64,000 nt of DNA from Pontibacter ramchanderi (GTDB lineage Bacteria; Bacteroidota; Bacteroidia; Cytophagales; Hymenobacteraceae). The stretch covers positions 62,001-126,000 of the forward strand of contig NZ_PJMU01000001.1 of assembly GCF_002846395.1 (NCBI RefSeq), in the 5' to 3' direction. The position numbers were made by a program, and so were the translations under genes. How positions within the stretch are numbered: position 1 is the first letter of the stretch; the number at the start of each line of letters is the position of its first letter. Below the pieces are notes generated by a model that did no database searches, was not told where the DNA came from, and was given only the letters and a program-made list of their open reading frames with translations. This document shows positions 9,578 to 17,767 of the stretch, piece after piece.

Positions 9578-10180
9578 ATGAAAAAGTTTCTACTGTTTAT
9601 GCTGTTGCTGGGTCTGCAGCAAGCGCTTATGGCGCAGGATATCATCGTAAAAGTTTCGGGGGAGGAAATACCGGCCCGAGTGCAGGAAATCACGCTTCAG
9701 GAGGTACTTTACCAGCATCCGGATTCACTGCAAGGGCTTGTTAGGCGCTTGCCGAAAACGGAGGTCTTTATGGTAAAGTTCGCGAACGGTTCGAAGGAAG
9801 TGTTTGAGCAGCACCTGGCAGACAGCCTGGGGAGCACCGCAGAGGGTATGACGGCTGAACAGCTGTACGCATTGGGCCAGCAGGATGCAAAGCAGTACTA
9901 CAAAGGCAATGGGGCCATGTGGGGATCTGCTGCCAGCTCCATGGTCATGTTTCCGCTCGGCCTGGCGGGCAGTATTGCCATCGGTGCCACGGCTCCCAAA
10001 ATCAAGGCCGATCAGGTCTCGGATATCAGTTTGCTCGACAGACCGGAGTACCTGAGTGGGTACAAGGAGCAGGCAGCCCGCAAAAAGCGGGGAAAAGCCC
10101 TGGCTGGCGTTGGCATCGGAGCAGGTATACAGCTCGGCCTGATCATTCTGATCCTCACCACGATGCCTGTCATGCCTTAG
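9578..10180 (+). CDS. Exported hypothetical protein, second of the tandem pair
   Basis: 200 residues. The signal peptide (MKKFLLFMLLLGLQQALMAQ) is followed by the shared module DIIVKVSGEEIPARVQEITL ... TEVFMVKFANGSK, aligned position for position with the upstream gene. After it the two proteins differ. This one has a hydrophobic glycine/alanine segment (VMFPLGLAGSIAIGATAPKI), a basic patch (RKKRGKALAG) and a C-terminal hydrophobic helix (IQLGLIILILTTMPVM), suggesting two membrane segments. The pair may form an envelope complex; the shared module could be an interaction domain. Family not recognised. Confidence 0.75.
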   Translation: MKKFLLFMLLLGLQQALMAQDIIVKVSGEEIPARVQEITLQEVLYQHPDSLQGLVRRLPKTEVFMVKFANGSKEVFEQHLADSLGSTAEGMTAEQLYALGQQDAKQYYKGNGAMWGSAASSMVMFPLGLAGSIAIGATAPKIKADQVSDISLLDRPEYLSGYKEQAARKKRGKALAGVGIGAGIQLGLIILILTTMPVMP

Positions 10181-10194
10181 CTTAAAGTAGAAAA

Positions 10195-10232
10195 CAGCCG
10201 GGAAGTATCTAAACCAATTCGCTTCCCGGCTG
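10195..10232. terminator. Bidirectional terminator hairpin
   Basis: An 11-bp perfect stem CAGCCGGGAAG (10195-10205) with CTTCCCGGCTG (10222-10232) lies between the exported paralog pair and the convergent arsM. Confidence 0.8.
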
Positions 10233-10249
10233 CTTATCAGGTATAAAGT

Positions 10250-11095
10250 TTAGCAGCAGCCGCCACCCGGTACACAAGCCAGGTTTTCGATTGGTTTGCT
10301 GCCGTACACGGTGATGCTGTAAATGCCAGTGTTGCTCTCCCGGAAAGCCTTTATGCCTTCGGCATCCAGGTAGTCCTGCAGGATTTCGTCCGGCACATGG
10401 ATCGCTTTTTCCTTCTGTACCGTGATGTTCTCAAAACCGACTTCGCGGATAAGCTGGAGGTAATCTTCTTTCTGGATCGCTCCGGATACACAGCCGGCGT
10501 ACATCTCGCTGGCCTGTACGATGCCCTCCGGCAGGTCGCCGACCAGCACCACGTCCGAAATGCTGAAGTGTCCGCCCGGCTTGAGCACCCGGAAGGTTTC
10601 GGCAAAGGCCTGGCGCTTATCGGGTACCAGGTTGAGCACGCAGTTACTGATCACCACATCGGCGCGGTTTGCCGCAATCGGTAGCGCTTCAATCTCACCC
10701 TGGCGGAACTCCACATTGTTAAAACCCAGCTTGTCGGCATTTTCACGGGCTTTGGCGATCATGGCCTCCGTCATATCCACCCCGATCACTTTGCCACTCT
10801 CACCCACCAGGGCGCGGGCCACAAAGCAGTCGTTGCCGGCGCCGGATCCCAGGTCCACCACGGTATTGCCTTTGCTGATCTGTGCAAACTCCGTGGGAAC
10901 ACCGCAACCAAGTCCCAGGTCGGCATCCGGATTGTAGCCTTCCAGTTCGGTGTAGTTGTCTGCAAAGATGGCGTAGTCCACGGTGCCGCAGCCTGTGGCG
11001 CCACAGCAGGAGGCCTCGTTCTGCTCTTTGCTTTGCAGCGCGATCTCACTGTATTTGTCGCGCACTATTTTCTTTAATTCTTCTGCCTTTTTCAT
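10250..11095 (-). CDS. arsM: Arsenite S-adenosylmethionine methyltransferase ArsM
   Basis: 281 residues from the ATG at 11095 (MKKAEELKK); the longer frame upstream is untranslated leader containing an operator-like sequence. Rossmann SAM-binding motif VVDLGSGAGNDC (about 79-90). The three cysteines diagnostic of ArsM are present: Cys64 (GLGCGVP), Cys152 (SNCVLNLVP) and Cys202 (YAGCVSGA). Further cysteine pairs lie near the N-terminus (ASCCGATGCG) and at the very end (GGGCC). The enzyme methylates As(III) to mono-, di- and trimethyl species in the cytoplasm. It is the second gene of arsR-arsM, 51 bp behind arsR, and is expected to be As(III)-inducible. Confidence 0.95.
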   Translation of the reverse strand: MKKAEELKKIVRDKYSEIALQSKEQNEASCCGATGCGTVDYAIFADNYTELEGYNPDADLGLGCGVPTEFAQISKGNTVVDLGSGAGNDCFVARALVGESGKVIGVDMTEAMIAKARENADKLGFNNVEFRQGEIEALPIAANRADVVISNCVLNLVPDKRQAFAETFRVLKPGGHFSISDVVLVGDLPEGIVQASEMYAGCVSGAIQKEDYLQLIREVGFENITVQKEKAIHVPDEILQDYLDAEGIKAFRESNTGIYSITVYGSKPIENLACVPGGGCC

Positions 11096-11112
11096 AATAC
11101 TTAGTTTTATAT

Positions 11113-11128
11113 ATCGGTAAATTACGAT
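11113..11128 (-). promoter_or_regulatory. Second ArsR operator-like palindrome, between arsR and arsM
   Basis: ATCGGTAAATTACGAT matches the core of the perfect palindrome upstream of arsR (ATCGTAAATTTACGAT) at 13 of 16 positions and is itself an imperfect palindrome. It lies 18 bp before the arsM start, where a bound ArsR could block elongation or an internal promoter. Confidence 0.55.
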
Positions 11129-11146
11129 CAATATGATCAAATTTTT

Positions 11147-11479
11147 TTAACAGCAGCGGCTGTCGCATGAGGTATAGCGCTGGAACAGTACTCCAAGTGT
11201 TTCCTGTGCCTGCCGCCATACCTGTTCGTTTATGCAGTAGCATACCTTCTTGCCGTCAATGTCTCCCTGAATCAGGCCGGCTTCCTTTAATTCCTTCAGG
11301 TGCTGCGACACCGTGGACTGCGACAGCGGTAACTCATCCACGATATCGCCGCAGATACAGGCCTTGCGCTGAATCAGCACCCTTAAAATAGCGATACGCG
11401 CCGGATGACCCAGTGCCTTGGCAAATCGGGCAATCAGTATATCCTCTTCTGTAAATTGTTCTGTCTTCGAAAGTCCCAT
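11147..11479 (-). CDS. arsR: ArsR-family metalloregulator
   Basis: 110 residues, the typical ArsR/SmtB size, a single winged helix ([36 protein letters not shown], then the beta wing GKKVCYCI). Cys41-x-Cys43 in CICGD, at the start of the DNA-binding region, is the As(III)-binding pair of classical ArsR proteins. Extra cysteines (80, 82, 105, 109, 110), including a C-terminal CDSRCC tail, could complete a three-coordinate site. It represses its own operon with arsM. A perfect 22-bp palindrome lies 10 bp before its start codon. Confidence 0.95.
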   Translation of the reverse strand: MGLSKTEQFTEEDILIARFAKALGHPARIAILRVLIQRKACICGDIVDELPLSQSTVSQHLKELKEAGLIQGDIDGKKVCYCINEQVWRQAQETLGVLFQRYTSCDSRCC

Positions 11480-11488
11480 AGCTATTTT

Positions 11489-11510
11489 ATTATCGTAAAT
11501 TTACGATAAT
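11489..11510 (-). promoter_or_regulatory. ArsR operator: perfect 22-bp palindrome
   Basis: The half site ATTATCGTAAA (11489-11499) is followed directly by its exact complement TTTACGATAAT (11500-11510). It sits immediately upstream of arsR, where it would overlap the promoter. Autoregulation by ArsR is inferred from position and symmetry. Confidence 0.85.
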
Positions 11511-11787
11511 AGTTGTGATTGAGCAAGCTTTTTTTATTTTTTTAATTGGTAGTCTGCTAGCTGCAAAGCGGCTCGCGGGCTTTCATCGCTAAAGACGGCA
11601 AGGATGTTCAGTTCTCAGAAAACATACTCGAAACTTACTGTCGTGCTGTATAGAAACCTGGCCGAAACAGAGGCTTTCGTCACACGGGAGGTTCAAGCTT
11701 ATGCTACTTGCGGGGTTGGAAACCGCTTGAGCAGGCTCCTTCCAGGATGAAAAAAATAGTGCATATCAGGTTTTCTACCTTGTGTGG
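11511..11787. other. 277-bp intergenic stretch
   Basis: Lies between the arsR operator and the end of the ion-channel gene. A short frame starting at 11604 (48 codons) is open but has no recognisable product or promoter. I see nothing else in it. Confidence 0.4.
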
Positions 11788-12804
11788 TCAATCATTCTTC
11801 TTCTCATAAACGGTATCCCAGTCCCAGCCGTCTTCTTCCAGCAGGTGGGCGAGAATCCTTCGGCGTTTGTTCAGTTGCTCGTTTTCGTGGAAGTCCTCCA
11901 GGCAGCTGTAGTCGAGTGGTATACCTTCCTGCTCTAATATGGCCCAATCGGGGGCAGCCGGCATTTCATTGGTCGTTATTTTCTGGTCCTGTTGCAGCAC
12001 TTCGAGGTAAAAGTCGAGCGCACCGCGGAACATGCCCAGGTCTTTTTTGTCCGGCCGGGTTTCTCGCTCGACCACATGCATGAGCATGCTGATGGCTTCG
12101 TCCAGCTTGGCCAGGTTCAGGATGATGGCTTTCTTCAGCTCGCTGCTATGGAAGTAGTGCACGATAGGATAGGCCTTGTGGTTCTCGCTGTGCTGAATGA
12201 GCAGTTCCGAAATAATGGCGTCGTTTTTCAGGAGCCTGTCAAAGTTTTTTCCATTCCAGCCGTTTATCAGGATCTGCAGCGGGTTGTCACCGAGGCAGTT
12301 GATCAACACACTGAGCTTCACCTGCAGGATAACGGCGGAAAGCACCGGCATGATGTAGGTGATGGAAATGGTGATGAAGGCAAGGCCGCTGAAGGCCAGC
12401 ATGTTGGTGACAATGCCCCACATGTGGCTGCCGGGCTTATAATCCCCGTTGCCCATCGTCGACAAGGTATAGCCGGCGTAGTAGAGCTTTTCCCAGGCGT
12501 CGGCGGGCGCATCGGTGTTACTGCTGAGCACCGATACCGGGTCGCTGAGGAGCAGCAGAAATGAACCCAGCCACATACCAAGCACCCACGACAGGATGAT
12601 GGCAATGAGCAGCAGATGGCCCACGTGCTCGAGTTTGTGTGATCTTCCGTTTCTTCGCGACAGCAGCTGAAAGAGCCGCCATATTTTTTCAGAGATAAAC
12701 GTGGTCAGTTTTCCGCCTCCCTTAAAAGACAGGGTTGTAGTGACCAGGTCACGGAACACGGCCAGGATCAGGACAATACCGGCTACCGCAAAAAGGATCT
12801 GCAT
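11788..12804 (-). CDS. Two-helix ion channel (K+ channel-like) membrane protein
   Basis: 338 residues. An N-terminal hydrophobic segment, a second near 65-88 (LLLIAIILSWVLGMWLGSF), a pore loop and a further segment (LAFSGLAFITISITYIMPVL). The pore loop STMGNGDYKP follows the T-x-G-x-G-D pattern of potassium-channel filters, with Asn in place of the usual Tyr/Phe, so strict K+ selectivity is uncertain. The C-terminal 170 residues are helical and cytoplasmic and contain no RCK/TrkA nucleotide motif that I can see. It lies beside the metal genes, transcribed separately from copB, which ends at a terminator upstream of it. Confidence 0.8.
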   Translation of the reverse strand: MQILFAVAGIVLILAVFRDLVTTTLSFKGGGKLTTFISEKIWRLFQLLSRRNGRSHKLEHVGHLLLIAIILSWVLGMWLGSFLLLLSDPVSVLSSNTDAPADAWEKLYYAGYTLSTMGNGDYKPGSHMWGIVTNMLAFSGLAFITISITYIMPVLSAVILQVKLSVLINCLGDNPLQILINGWNGKNFDRLLKNDAIISELLIQHSENHKAYPIVHYFHSSELKKAIILNLAKLDEAISMLMHVVERETRPDKKDLGMFRGALDFYLEVLQQDQKITTNEMPAAPDWAILEQEGIPLDYSCLEDFHENEQLNKRRRILAHLLEEDGWDWDTVYEKKND

Positions 12805-12825
12805 ATAGGTTTTATAACGTTACAA

Positions 12826-12857
12826 AAAAGCCACGTCTACAGAAAGAAGTGGCTTTT
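12826..12857 (-). terminator. Intrinsic terminator of the copB transcript
   Basis: Stem AAAAGCCAC (12826-12834) with GTGGCTTTT (12849-12857). Read on the minus strand it is followed by a T run, correct for stopping the copB/DUF305-remnant transcript. Confidence 0.85.
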
Positions 12858-12878
12858 GAGTCAACTGGTTTTCTATAC

Positions 12879-13025
12879 TTATTGTTTGTTTTTGTTTTGC
12901 CAGGCTTCGAGCTCCTTTATCTCTTTCTCCTGCTGGTCGATTATTTTTTGGGCCAGCTGCTTCATCTGCGGGGTCTTGCCCTGCTTCAGGAACTCCCGCG
13001 ACATCTCGTTGCCCATCTGGTGGCG
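12879..13025 (-). pseudogene. DUF305 C-terminal remnant, in frame behind the copB stop codon
   Basis: 48 codons plus a stop, reading RHQMGNEMSREFLKQGKT and then ...MKQLAQKIIDQQEKEIKELE... The spacing HQM-x-x-EMSR, LAQKIIDQQ and EIKELEAW is the C-terminal half of DUF305, a copper- and heavy-metal-associated periplasmic family. No start codon, signal peptide or N-terminal half exists. The remnant begins directly after the TAG of copB and in the same frame. The likely origin is a deletion that removed the 5' part of a DUF305 gene and abutted its tail to copB. An internal ATG would give 45 residues, so low-level translation cannot be excluded. Confidence 0.75.
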
Positions 13026-15137
13026 CTACTTAATCTGCCGGCGCAGCAGCTGTGCATTGATAGCTACGATCACGGTGCTCAAACTCATCAGCGCGGCCCC
13101 CACAGCCGGTGACACCATAATGCCCTGCTTGTAGAGTACCCCCGCCGCCAGGGGCAGTGCCACCACGTTGTAGCCCGTAGCCCAGATCAGGTTCTGGATC
13201 ATCTTGCGGTAGGTGGCTTTGCCAAACAGGATGAGGGAGGCGATGTCCTGCGGATTGCTGTTGACCAGAATGATGTCGGCTGTTTCGGCGGCCACATCCG
13301 TGCCGGAGCCCACCGCTATACCTACGTCGGCCTGGGCGAGGGCAGGAGCGTCGTTCACGCCGTCGCCGGTCATGGCCACGAACTCCCCCTGCGCCTGCAG
13401 CTCTTTTACTTTCTCCTGTTTCTGGTGTGGCAGCACGTTGGCCAGGTAGCCGTCCATTTGCAGTTTGTCGCTCACGCTTTTGGCCACGCGTTCGTTGTCG
13501 CCGGTGAGCAGCAGGTTTTTGATGCCGTTCGCCTTCAGCACCCGGATGGCCCCGGCAGATTCTTGCCTTATCTGGTCGCGCATGCTGATATAGCCCACCG
13601 GCTGCCCCTCCACCAAGGTATAGACCACCGTTTCCACGCCCTCTTCCGCCTCGCTTGCTGGTACCGATATGTTAAACTCCTTGATGTAATTGGGGCCCAC
13701 CACTTTCACATCCTTGCCTTCCACTATACCTTCCAGCCCTTTGCCGGGCAAGTAGTTAAACGACTGGGAGGGAGGCACCGCTATACCTAGTTCCTTTACC
13801 CGACGCAGTATACTTTGCGCGATAAAATGCTCTGAGTTTTGCTCCACACCGGCCGCCAGTCGCAGCATTTCCCGCTCGTCTATGGAGTTGTCAAAGGTCA
13901 CTACTGAGGCGATCTCGTGGGAGCCCTGGGTGAGGGTACCGGTCTTGTCGAAGATGATGGTGGTGATGAGGCGGGCATTTTCGAAGGCGGTGCGGTTGCG
14001 GATGAGCAAACCGTTGTTGGCCGAGACAGCCGTGGAGATAGCCACCACCAGCGGTACGGCCAGCCCCAGCGCATGCGGACAGGAGATCACCATCACCGTT
14101 ACCATCCGCTCCAGGGCAAAGGCCAGCTCCTGGCCCAGCAAAAGCCAGACGGCGAATGTGCCGAAGCCGGCAGTCAGCGCCACGTAGGTGAGCCATTTGG
14201 CGGCGCGGTCGGCGAGTCGCTGCGTATCCGATTTGGTCTTCTGCGCGTCCTGCACCAGTTTGATCACCTTGTTGAGGTAACTTTCCTTTCCCGTGAACTC
14301 CACTCGCACCCGTAAGGCCCCATTGCCATTGATGGAGCCGCCAATCACTTTATCACCGCTGTTCTTTTTCACCGGTTTGCTCTCGCCGGTCAGCATGCTC
14401 TCGTTCAGGTGACTCTCACCATCTTCCACCACACCGTCTGCCGGTACTTTCTCGCCGGGTTTCACCAGGATCAGGTCGCCTTTCTGCAACTCCTCTATCC
14501 GCACCCGCACCGTTTCCCCATCCCTGATCAGCATGGCCTCGGCGGGCATCATGCTCACCAATAATTCCAGTGCCTTGGAAGCGCCCAGTACCGAGCGCAT
14601 TTCGATCCAGTGCCCCAGCAACATGATCACGATCAGGGTGGCCAGTTCCCAGAAAAAGTCCATGCCCTCCAGGCCAAACACGATAGCCGTGCTGTAAAGG
14701 TAAGCTACCGTGATGGCGACCCCGATCAGCGTCATCATACCCGGCGCACCTTTTTTCACCTCTTCGATCAGCCCCGTCAGGAAAGGCCAGCCACCGTAGA
14801 AGTAGATGATGGAGGAGAGTACAAAGGCGATGTACATACTGTAAGGCACATCCAGCTCAAAGCCCAGGATGTGTTGCACCATGGGGCTCAGGATTACAAC
14901 AGGTAGGGAGAGGGCCAGTGAGACCCAGAATCGCTTCCTGAAATCCTCGATCATCATCCGGTGATGGTCGTGGCCGTGCTCCCCGTGTGGCGGGTGGCCG
15001 GTGGTGTCTTCGTGCATGGCGTGCTCGTGGCCGTGCAGGGTCTTTTCTTCCAGCCGTTCGGTTATCTGGTCTTGCTGCTCTTTGGCCTGTTGCTTCTGGT
15101 TGTGCCCATGCTGATGGTGCTGATGGTCATGCTTCAT
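13026..15137 (-). CDS. copB: Copper-translocating P1B-type ATPase, CopB type
   Basis: 703 residues. The cytoplasmic N-terminus is His-rich (HDHQHHQHGHNQ, then HGEHGHDHH within residues 1-65) instead of a CxxC metal-binding domain. Eight membrane helices are expected. The transmembrane metal motif is CPH (ISCPHALGLAVPLV), which marks the CopB/P1B-3 group, associated with Cu(II)/Cu(I) export. The catalytic motifs are all intact: LTGESKPV, DKTGTLTQG, and MTGDGVNDAPALAQADVGIA. It exports copper across the inner membrane using ATP. It lies 14 bp after a small conserved gene, with which it is probably cotranscribed, and is followed in frame by the DUF305 remnant. Confidence 0.95.
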   Translation of the reverse strand: MKHDHQHHQHGHNQKQQAKEQQDQITERLEEKTLHGHEHAMHEDTTGHPPHGEHGHDHHRMMIEDFRKRFWVSLALSLPVVILSPMVQHILGFELDVPYSMYIAFVLSSIIYFYGGWPFLTGLIEEVKKGAPGMMTLIGVAITVAYLYSTAIVFGLEGMDFFWELATLIVIMLLGHWIEMRSVLGASKALELLVSMMPAEAMLIRDGETVRVRIEELQKGDLILVKPGEKVPADGVVEDGESHLNESMLTGESKPVKKNSGDKVIGGSINGNGALRVRVEFTGKESYLNKVIKLVQDAQKTKSDTQRLADRAAKWLTYVALTAGFGTFAVWLLLGQELAFALERMVTVMVISCPHALGLAVPLVVAISTAVSANNGLLIRNRTAFENARLITTIIFDKTGTLTQGSHEIASVVTFDNSIDEREMLRLAAGVEQNSEHFIAQSILRRVKELGIAVPPSQSFNYLPGKGLEGIVEGKDVKVVGPNYIKEFNISVPASEAEEGVETVVYTLVEGQPVGYISMRDQIRQESAGAIRVLKANGIKNLLLTGDNERVAKSVSDKLQMDGYLANVLPHQKQEKVKELQAQGEFVAMTGDGVNDAPALAQADVGIAVGSGTDVAAETADIILVNSNPQDIASLILFGKATYRKMIQNLIWATGYNVVALPLAAGVLYKQGIMVSPAVGAALMSLSTVIVAINAQLLRRQIK

Positions 15138-15151
15138 GGTCTCTCATCTGT

Positions 15152-15454
15152 TTATGCGCGCAGCTTCCGAGCCATTTCCGGGGTGATGGCCTCGGCATAG
15201 GGGCCGTAGGCATCCACCAGCACGCCCTTCACACCGCTCGACGAAGAAATGGCGTAGATCACCGAGTTGTCGTCCGGATTACTCATGCCCTCAAAACGGT
15301 GCACCTCATCGATGTAAAATTCCTCGGGCTGTAATTCCAGCGACTTGCCAGCGCAGACAATGCAGTTTTCTTTCAGGTTGAAATCTTCGGTATAGCCCCT
15401 TTTCTTGAGGTCATTTAAAGCACCCGTGAGGGTAGTGTATCTGCTATCTTTCAT
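15152..15454 (-). CDS. Small conserved Bacteroidota protein (PRPP-synthetase-like annotation)
   Basis: 100 residues beginning MKDSRYTTLTGALNDLKKRG. Sequences of this form are widespread in Bacteroidota and are often labelled phosphoribosylpyrophosphate synthetase, but the protein is far too short for that enzyme and lacks its PRPP-binding loop, so I treat the label as unsupported. It has two cysteines in ENCIVCAG and a mixed alpha/beta composition, and no export signal. It precedes copB by 14 bp, so it is likely the first gene of the copper operon. A metal-related role is inference only. Confidence 0.75.
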   Translation of the reverse strand: MKDSRYTTLTGALNDLKKRGYTEDFNLKENCIVCAGKSLELQPEEFYIDEVHRFEGMSNPDDNSVIYAISSSSGVKGVLVDAYGPYAEAITPEMARKLRA

Positions 15455-15645
15455 GGTAGTTGTTGCTTAAGGTTGTTTCTTTAGCATTGTACTGCAGGCA
15501 GGACTGTTTCGTTTTGGTTCTGCTCTTACAGGGGCCTTTGCTGTGCTGCCAGCGCCTATCCGGGCAATTGGCGGCGGTATAGCCTGCTGTCAGAAATAAT
15601 TTGTAGCTTAGCTTCCGTATACGAAGCAAACTAACTCTTCTCACC

Positions 15646-16275
15646 ATGAAAAAAAACCTTACTACATTAGCACTGAGTGTTCTCTCTGTTGCCACGCTCA
15701 CCTACTGTAACCAGCCCGAACAGCAGCAGGAGACACCTGCAGCGCAGGAAAGTCACGCCGGCCACAACATGCAGCCGAGCGAGGGCGCTTCCACCATAGG
15801 CGTGCAGACCGAGCCCGACACGCTCAAAGGCAGCCTCAAAGCCGAGGCCCATGGCATGATCGGCGATGCGCACCTCACCATTGCCTACCACTCGCCCGCC
15901 GTGCGCGGACGACAGATATGGGGCGGGCTGGTGGCCTACAACCAGGTATGGGTAACAGGAGCGCATTCGGCCACCAGCCTGATGACGGACAAGGCGATCA
16001 CGATAGGAGGGAAGCCGCTGCCGGCCGGTAAATATGCCCTGTTCACAATACCCGGCGAGCAGGAGTGGACCATCATCATCAACAAAAACTGGGAGCAGCA
16101 CCTGGCCGACGATTATGCGGAAGCAGAGGATGTGCTGCGGTTTACGGTGAAACCTGAGGTAGCACCTACCAAGCAGGAAAGGCTGCGCTACGAAATTGTG
16201 TCCGGAGAAGGCGGCGAGGGCACGATCCAGATCACCTGGGACATGCTGAAAGTAACACTGCCGGTTACCCAATAA
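15646..16275 (+). CDS. DUF2911 envelope protein
   Basis: 209 residues. The hydrophobic N-terminal signal is followed by Cys21 (TLTYCNQPEQ), which may be a lipoprotein cysteine though the lipobox is atypical. A low-complexity linker rich in Gln, Ala and His (residues 24-50) precedes a DUF2911 beta domain: DAHLTIAYHSPAVRGRQIWGG ... PAGKYALFTIPGEQEWTIIIN ... ITWDMLKVTLPV. DUF2911 proteins are periplasmic and of unknown function. It is monocistronic, divergent from the copB operon, and ends in a 17-bp-stem terminator shared with the sugar dehydrogenase gene. Confidence 0.85.
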   Translation: MKKNLTTLALSVLSVATLTYCNQPEQQQETPAAQESHAGHNMQPSEGASTIGVQTEPDTLKGSLKAEAHGMIGDAHLTIAYHSPAVRGRQIWGGLVAYNQVWVTGAHSATSLMTDKAITIGGKPLPAGKYALFTIPGEQEWTIIINKNWEQHLADDYAEAEDVLRFTVKPEVAPTKQERLRYEIVSGEGGEGTIQITWDMLKVTLPVTQ

Positions 16276-16295
16276 GGTATAGCATTTCCGTACAG

Positions 16296-16335
16296 AAACG
16301 ACAAAGGACAGGTATAAGCCTGTCCTTTGTCGTTT
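16296..16335. terminator. Strong bidirectional terminator
   Basis: A 17-bp perfect stem, AAACGACAAAGGACAGG (16296-16312) with its complement at 16319-16335, and a 6-nt loop, lies between convergent genes. Confidence 0.9.
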
Positions 16336-16352
16336 TGTGCGTTTTGTCTTTG

Positions 16353-17621
16353 CTATTGCTTTGGTACGATCTTCCAGAGTTCGCCTTTCTCCTGGTCGGT
16401 TACCAGGTATAATGCTCCGTCCGGTCCTTGCTTCACGTCACGTATGCGCTGCTTGCGATCGGTGAGCAAATGCTCCTCACCGGTCACGCGGTTGTTTTCG
16501 ATGCGCAGGCGCACCAGCGAGGTGGCCCGTAGTCCGCCCACAAACAGGTTGCCCTTCCACTCCGGAAAAGCACTGCCTGTGTAGAACTGTGCGCCCGAAG
16601 GGGCGATAACCGGGTCCCAGTAATACACCGGGTCCACAAAGCCCTCTTTGGTGGTCACGGCGTTCGGGATGGGGGCACCAGAGTACTCTTCTCCGAACGT
16701 AACGACCGGCCAACCATAGTTTTTGCCTTTCTCGATCAGGTTGAGTTCATCGCCTCCCTGCGGCCCCATTTCAACGATCCAGAGCTGCCCCTGCCCGTTA
16801 AAGGCGGCGGCTTGCACGTTGCGGTGGCCGGCTGTCCAGATCTCTGGCAGGTGGTTTTCTTTTTTCACGAAAGGATTGTCGTCCGGTACCTTGCCATCAG
16901 GCGCAATGCGGATGAGTTTGCCCATGTGGCTGTTCATCTGCTGCGCCTGCGGGCGGATCTCAATATCGGAGCGCTCGCCCAGGGTGATGTACAGCATTCC
17001 GTCAGGTCCGAAGGCCAGGCGTGAGCCGTAGTGCATGGTGCCATTGTAGGTAGGCTGGGCTTGGAAGATCACCTGCACGTTTTCTACCCGCGAGCGGTCT
17101 TCTGACAGCACCCCGCGGGCCACACTGGTGGCATTGCCTCCCTGGCGCGGTTCAGTATAGCTCCAATAGATCATGCGGTCGGAGCCGAAGTTGGGGCCGA
17201 GGGCCACGTCCAGCAAACCACCCTGGCCGCGGGCATCTACTTTAGGTATACCGGCTATCGGGCTTCCGATCTGTCCGGTGGCTGACACCAGGCGCATACG
17301 ACCCGGTTTTTCGGTTACGAGCAGGTTGCCGTCGGGCAGGGGCTCCACAGCCCAGGGCTTTTCAAGGCTTTGCGTGAGCACCTGCACCTCAATAGCTGTC
17401 TCAGACTTGATGGCACAGGCACGGGTCTGGCCCTCGAAGGTGGGTTTCTGCTCCGGTGAGTTTGGCGTGCCCATGTCAATTGGCTGGCAGTCTTCCTGCG
17501 GCGCGGTGGCTATCGGTTCCTGTTGGTCGTTGTCCTGCTCCGTGGCGCGGTCTTCGCTGCAGGAGGCGCCCATCGTAGCCATGCCGATGGCAGACAGGAG
17601 GATGAGTCGGGATAATTTCAT
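16353..17621 (-). CDS. PQQ-dependent sugar dehydrogenase-like lipoprotein (Asd/YliI type)
   Basis: 422 residues. The signal peptide ends in a lipobox (GASCSED, Cys20), so it is anchored in the envelope. The body is a six-bladed beta-propeller of the soluble glucose/aldose sugar dehydrogenase family: LEKPWAVEPLPDGNLLVTEK, GLLDVALGPNFG, YGSRLAFGPDGMLYITLGER, GHRNVQAAAF, WIVEMGPQGGDELNLIEKG and YGWPV. These enzymes oxidise aldoses using PQQ and Ca2+, passing electrons to the respiratory chain or a cytochrome. No PQQ synthesis gene is in the window, so the cofactor would come from elsewhere. It is monocistronic. Confidence 0.9.
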   Translation of the reverse strand: MKLSRLILLSAIGMATMGASCSEDRATEQDNDQQEPIATAPQEDCQPIDMGTPNSPEQKPTFEGQTRACAIKSETAIEVQVLTQSLEKPWAVEPLPDGNLLVTEKPGRMRLVSATGQIGSPIAGIPKVDARGQGGLLDVALGPNFGSDRMIYWSYTEPRQGGNATSVARGVLSEDRSRVENVQVIFQAQPTYNGTMHYGSRLAFGPDGMLYITLGERSDIEIRPQAQQMNSHMGKLIRIAPDGKVPDDNPFVKKENHLPEIWTAGHRNVQAAAFNGQGQLWIVEMGPQGGDELNLIEKGKNYGWPVVTFGEEYSGAPIPNAVTTKEGFVDPVYYWDPVIAPSGAQFYTGSAFPEWKGNLFVGGLRATSLVRLRIENNRVTGEEHLLTDRKQRIRDVKQGPDGALYLVTDQEKGELWKIVPKQ

Positions 17622-17711
17622 AGTGTTTTATTTTTTGGTGATGGGTATAAAACGTATAATCAATTGGTGTACTCCATTGTTTTCGATTTGTTCGCCGTTC
17701 GCCGAAAACCA

Positions 17712-17741
17712 CAAAGCCGCACGGTTCGCAGTGCGGCTTTG
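17712..17741 (-). terminator. Terminator of the PRC-barrel operon
   Basis: An 11-bp perfect stem CAAAGCCGCAC (17712-17722) with GTGCGGCTTTG (17731-17741), just after the PRC-barrel stop on the minus strand. Confidence 0.8.
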
Positions 17742-17767
17742 CAGGTATAGCAAAAAGGTCGGCGGAC

